From an uncultured Oscillospiraceae bacterium (GTDB taxonomy: Bacteria > Bacillota_A > Clostridia > Oscillospirales > Oscillospiraceae), in the NCBI GenBank assembly GCA_944385265.1, contig CALWWO010000024.1, forward strand, positions 1-6,092: a DNA stretch of 6,092 nt, in the 5' to 3' direction. Below the pieces are notes generated by a model that did no database searches, was not told the origin of the DNA, and was given only the letters and a program-made list of their open reading frames with translations. Positions 4,717-6,092 of this stretch are shown piece after piece (within the stretch, counting starts at the first letter, position 1; each line of letters starts with the position of its first letter). Position numbers and translations under genes: made by a program.

Positions 4717-6072
4717 TCAGTCCGTGACTGAGATGTTCTTCGGTTTCAGCTCTATCGTCGCGGCTTCTATCTGATGCGCCGCAATATGTTTGATATGGAC
4801 TGTCATATCAGGCAGCTCAAGCTCGATATTCTGCTCACCGTCCTCCGGGATAACGCCGAGTGCATCAAATACCATACCAGTAAATGTCGTATAATCATCC
4901 GAATCAAAGGTAAGCCCGGTTGCATCCTCAAGATCGCTCAGCTCCACATTGCCTATTATATTCCATGTATTTGCATCCACTTTTTCGATATGCGGATTTT
5001 CATTATAATTTTCCGAGCCATCGTTAAGCTCACCCACCAGTTCTTCTATCAAATCATATAGTGTAACGATCCCCGCCATTCCGCCGTATTCATCCGTCAC
5101 GACCGCGAAAGAATTATGTGTCTTTTTCATATTGCTGAATAAAACATCCGCCTTTATAGTCTCAGGTACAAAATAGGCGGGATATAATGCCGACGCTAAC
5201 ACATTTTCTCTTGTCCTGTCGCTGAGTCTGAAATAATCCTTGGAATTTAAAACTCCTATGACCTTATCAGGAGAACCGTCGCAAACCGGATAGCGCGTAT
5301 GCCTGTTCTCATAGATCGTTTTTTCCCACTCTGCATCGTCGTCCTCAAGCCAGAGGACTATTACGTCCGTACGATGGGTTGCAACATCTCCAGCAGTTAT
5401 ATCATCAAATTCAAATACATTCTGGATAAACTCCTGTTCCTGCCGGTCGATCGTACCTTTTTTGCCGCCGGCGTCCACCATCATGCGTATCTCTTCTTCG
5501 CTCGCTTCATCTTCAGCCTCGGTCGGATCTATCCTGCACATACGCAAAACAAGGTTTGTGGAAACAGAAAGCAACCATACAATGGGTCTGAATATGAATG
5601 CAACACCGCCGACAAGACCTGATATACCAAGAGCGATCTGTTCCGACTTCTTCATCGCGATACGTTTTGGCACAAGCTCGCCAAATATAAGCGTAAAGTA
5701 TGACAGGATGAGTGTTATCAAAACAACAGCTATCTTGTCGAGTAATGCGCGAGGCAAGCTTACACCAAGTCCGATGACCCAGTCGACAAGCGGCTCTGAA
5801 AAATTCTCCGCCGCAAAGGCGCTGCCGAGAAAACCTGACAGCGTTATCGCGATCTGTATCGTTGCTAAAAAATTTGCAGGCTCGCGCGTAAGTTTAAGAA
5901 GGCGCTTTGCCCTTTTGTTGCCGTTTTCTGACATACTCTCCAGCTTTGTCTCGTTCACAGAGAGCATGGCGATCTCAGCACTTGCAAAAATCGCGTTTAA
6001 TGCGAGTAAAATAACCTGAAACAGTAATAGAAAACCTATGGATTCAACAAAAATAAAAAAAACCTCTTTCAA
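4717..6072 (-). CDS. CNNM/CBS/CorC_HlyC-domain membrane protein (hemolysin C/Mg2+ efflux family)
   Basis: This ~451-residue protein has the full architecture of the bacterial CNNM (DUF21) family. A membrane domain (about residues 12-185) contains NAIFASAEIAMLSVNETKLESMSENGNKRAKRL (26-58), IQIAITLSGFLGSAFAAE (72-89) and the hallmark GELVPKRIAM (131-140). A CBS pair follows (about 225-345), with RYPVCDGSPDKVIGVLNSKDYF (260-281) and DEYGGMAGIVTLYDLIEELVGE (327-348). The end is a CorC_HlyC domain (about 360-445, starting near NTWNIIGNVELSD). Relatives such as CorC/MpfA are linked to Mg2+ or Co2+ efflux with CBS-mediated nucleotide sensing; the older name 'hemolysin' is not evidence of toxicity. 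The start is unusual. The longest in-frame start is TTG at 6072-6070, with only a distant AGGA upstream and an in-frame stop at 6090-6088. An alternative is ATT at 6054-6052, 8 bases after AAAGAGG. Either gives about the family's usual N terminus. The gene converges with the 385-aa gene. Confidence 0.93.
   Translation of the reverse strand: MKEVFFIFVESIGFLLLFQVILLALNAIFASAEIAMLSVNETKLESMSENGNKRAKRLLKLTREPANFLATIQIAITLSGFLGSAFAAENFSEPLVDWVIGLGVSLPRALLDKIAVVLITLILSYFTLIFGELVPKRIAMKKSEQIALGISGLVGGVAFIFRPIVWLLSVSTNLVLRMCRIDPTEAEDEASEEEIRMMVDAGGKKGTIDRQEQEFIQNVFEFDDITAGDVATHRTDVIVLWLEDDDAEWEKTIYENRHTRYPVCDGSPDKVIGVLNSKDYFRLSDRTRENVLASALYPAYFVPETIKADVLFSNMKKTHNSFAVVTDEYGGMAGIVTLYDLIEELVGELNDGSENYNENPHIEKVDANTWNIIGNVELSDLEDATGLTFDSDDYTTFTGMVFDALGVIPEDGEQNIELELPDMTVHIKHIAAHQIEAATIELKPKNISVTD
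6063..6069 (-). promoter_or_regulatory. Candidate ribosome-binding site inside the longest CNNM reading frame
   Basis: Minus-strand AAAGAGG lies just after the TTG at 6072 and 8 bases before an in-frame ATT at 6054. A GATAAT box at 6087-6082 would start transcription near 6075, close to the TTG. Together these favour a start downstream of AAAGAGG, though ATT is a rare initiation codon. The -35 region lies off the window edge. Confidence 0.35.
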
Positions 6073-6092
6073 AAAATAAATATTATCCTAAT

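Noticed and set aside
5462..6019. A 185-codon plus-strand open frame opposite the CNNM gene
   Set aside because: It is antisense to the conserved CNNM membrane domain, and its Ser/Arg/Thr-rich translation has no family features.

Overview
This 6.1 kb window has moderate G+C. It probably comes from a Gram-positive, Clostridia-type (Oscillospiraceae/Ruminococcaceae-like) chromosome, possibly gut-associated. Supports are the AAAGGAG/GGGAGGGG-type ribosome-binding sites, an ECF-transporter S component (a system typical of Firmicutes), intrinsic terminators with strong hairpins, and a lipoprotein serpin of the kind known from gut Clostridia. The taxonomy is inference; no rRNA or tRNA is present.

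Layout from left to right. (1) The 3' three-quarters of a class I/II PLP aminotransferase (+), ending at 910 and followed by a strong intrinsic terminator. (2) A complete serpin with a lipoprotein signal peptide (+, 1059-2327). (3) A 402-bp gene-free stretch (2328-2729). Its first ~275 bases are seven nearly contiguous hairpins, bounded by two near-identical 30-base palindromes (28/30 identical); two more hairpins follow. (4) An ECF-transporter S component (-, 2730-3257), whose short leader carries a candidate promoter and alternative hairpins. (5) A divergent, unrecognised 385-aa protein (+, 3441-4598). Its C-terminal part contains a GVIGGSDGPTAVII segment resembling the GGADGPT signature of Na+-pumping decarboxylase beta subunits, but the protein has no membrane helices. 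(6) A perfect 36-base palindrome acting as a bidirectional terminator. (7) A CNNM/CBS/CorC_HlyC-type membrane protein (-, 4717-6072) that begins at a non-ATG codon next to the window edge.

The genes do not form one operon or an evident shared pathway. Serpin and S component converge on the hairpin cluster, S component and unknown protein diverge from a shared 183-bp promoter region, and unknown protein and CNNM protein converge on the palindromic terminator. I see no defence system, CRISPR array, transposase or phage gene. The parts most worth a second look are the hairpin cluster, the motif-bearing unknown protein, and the surface serpin with its long reactive loop.
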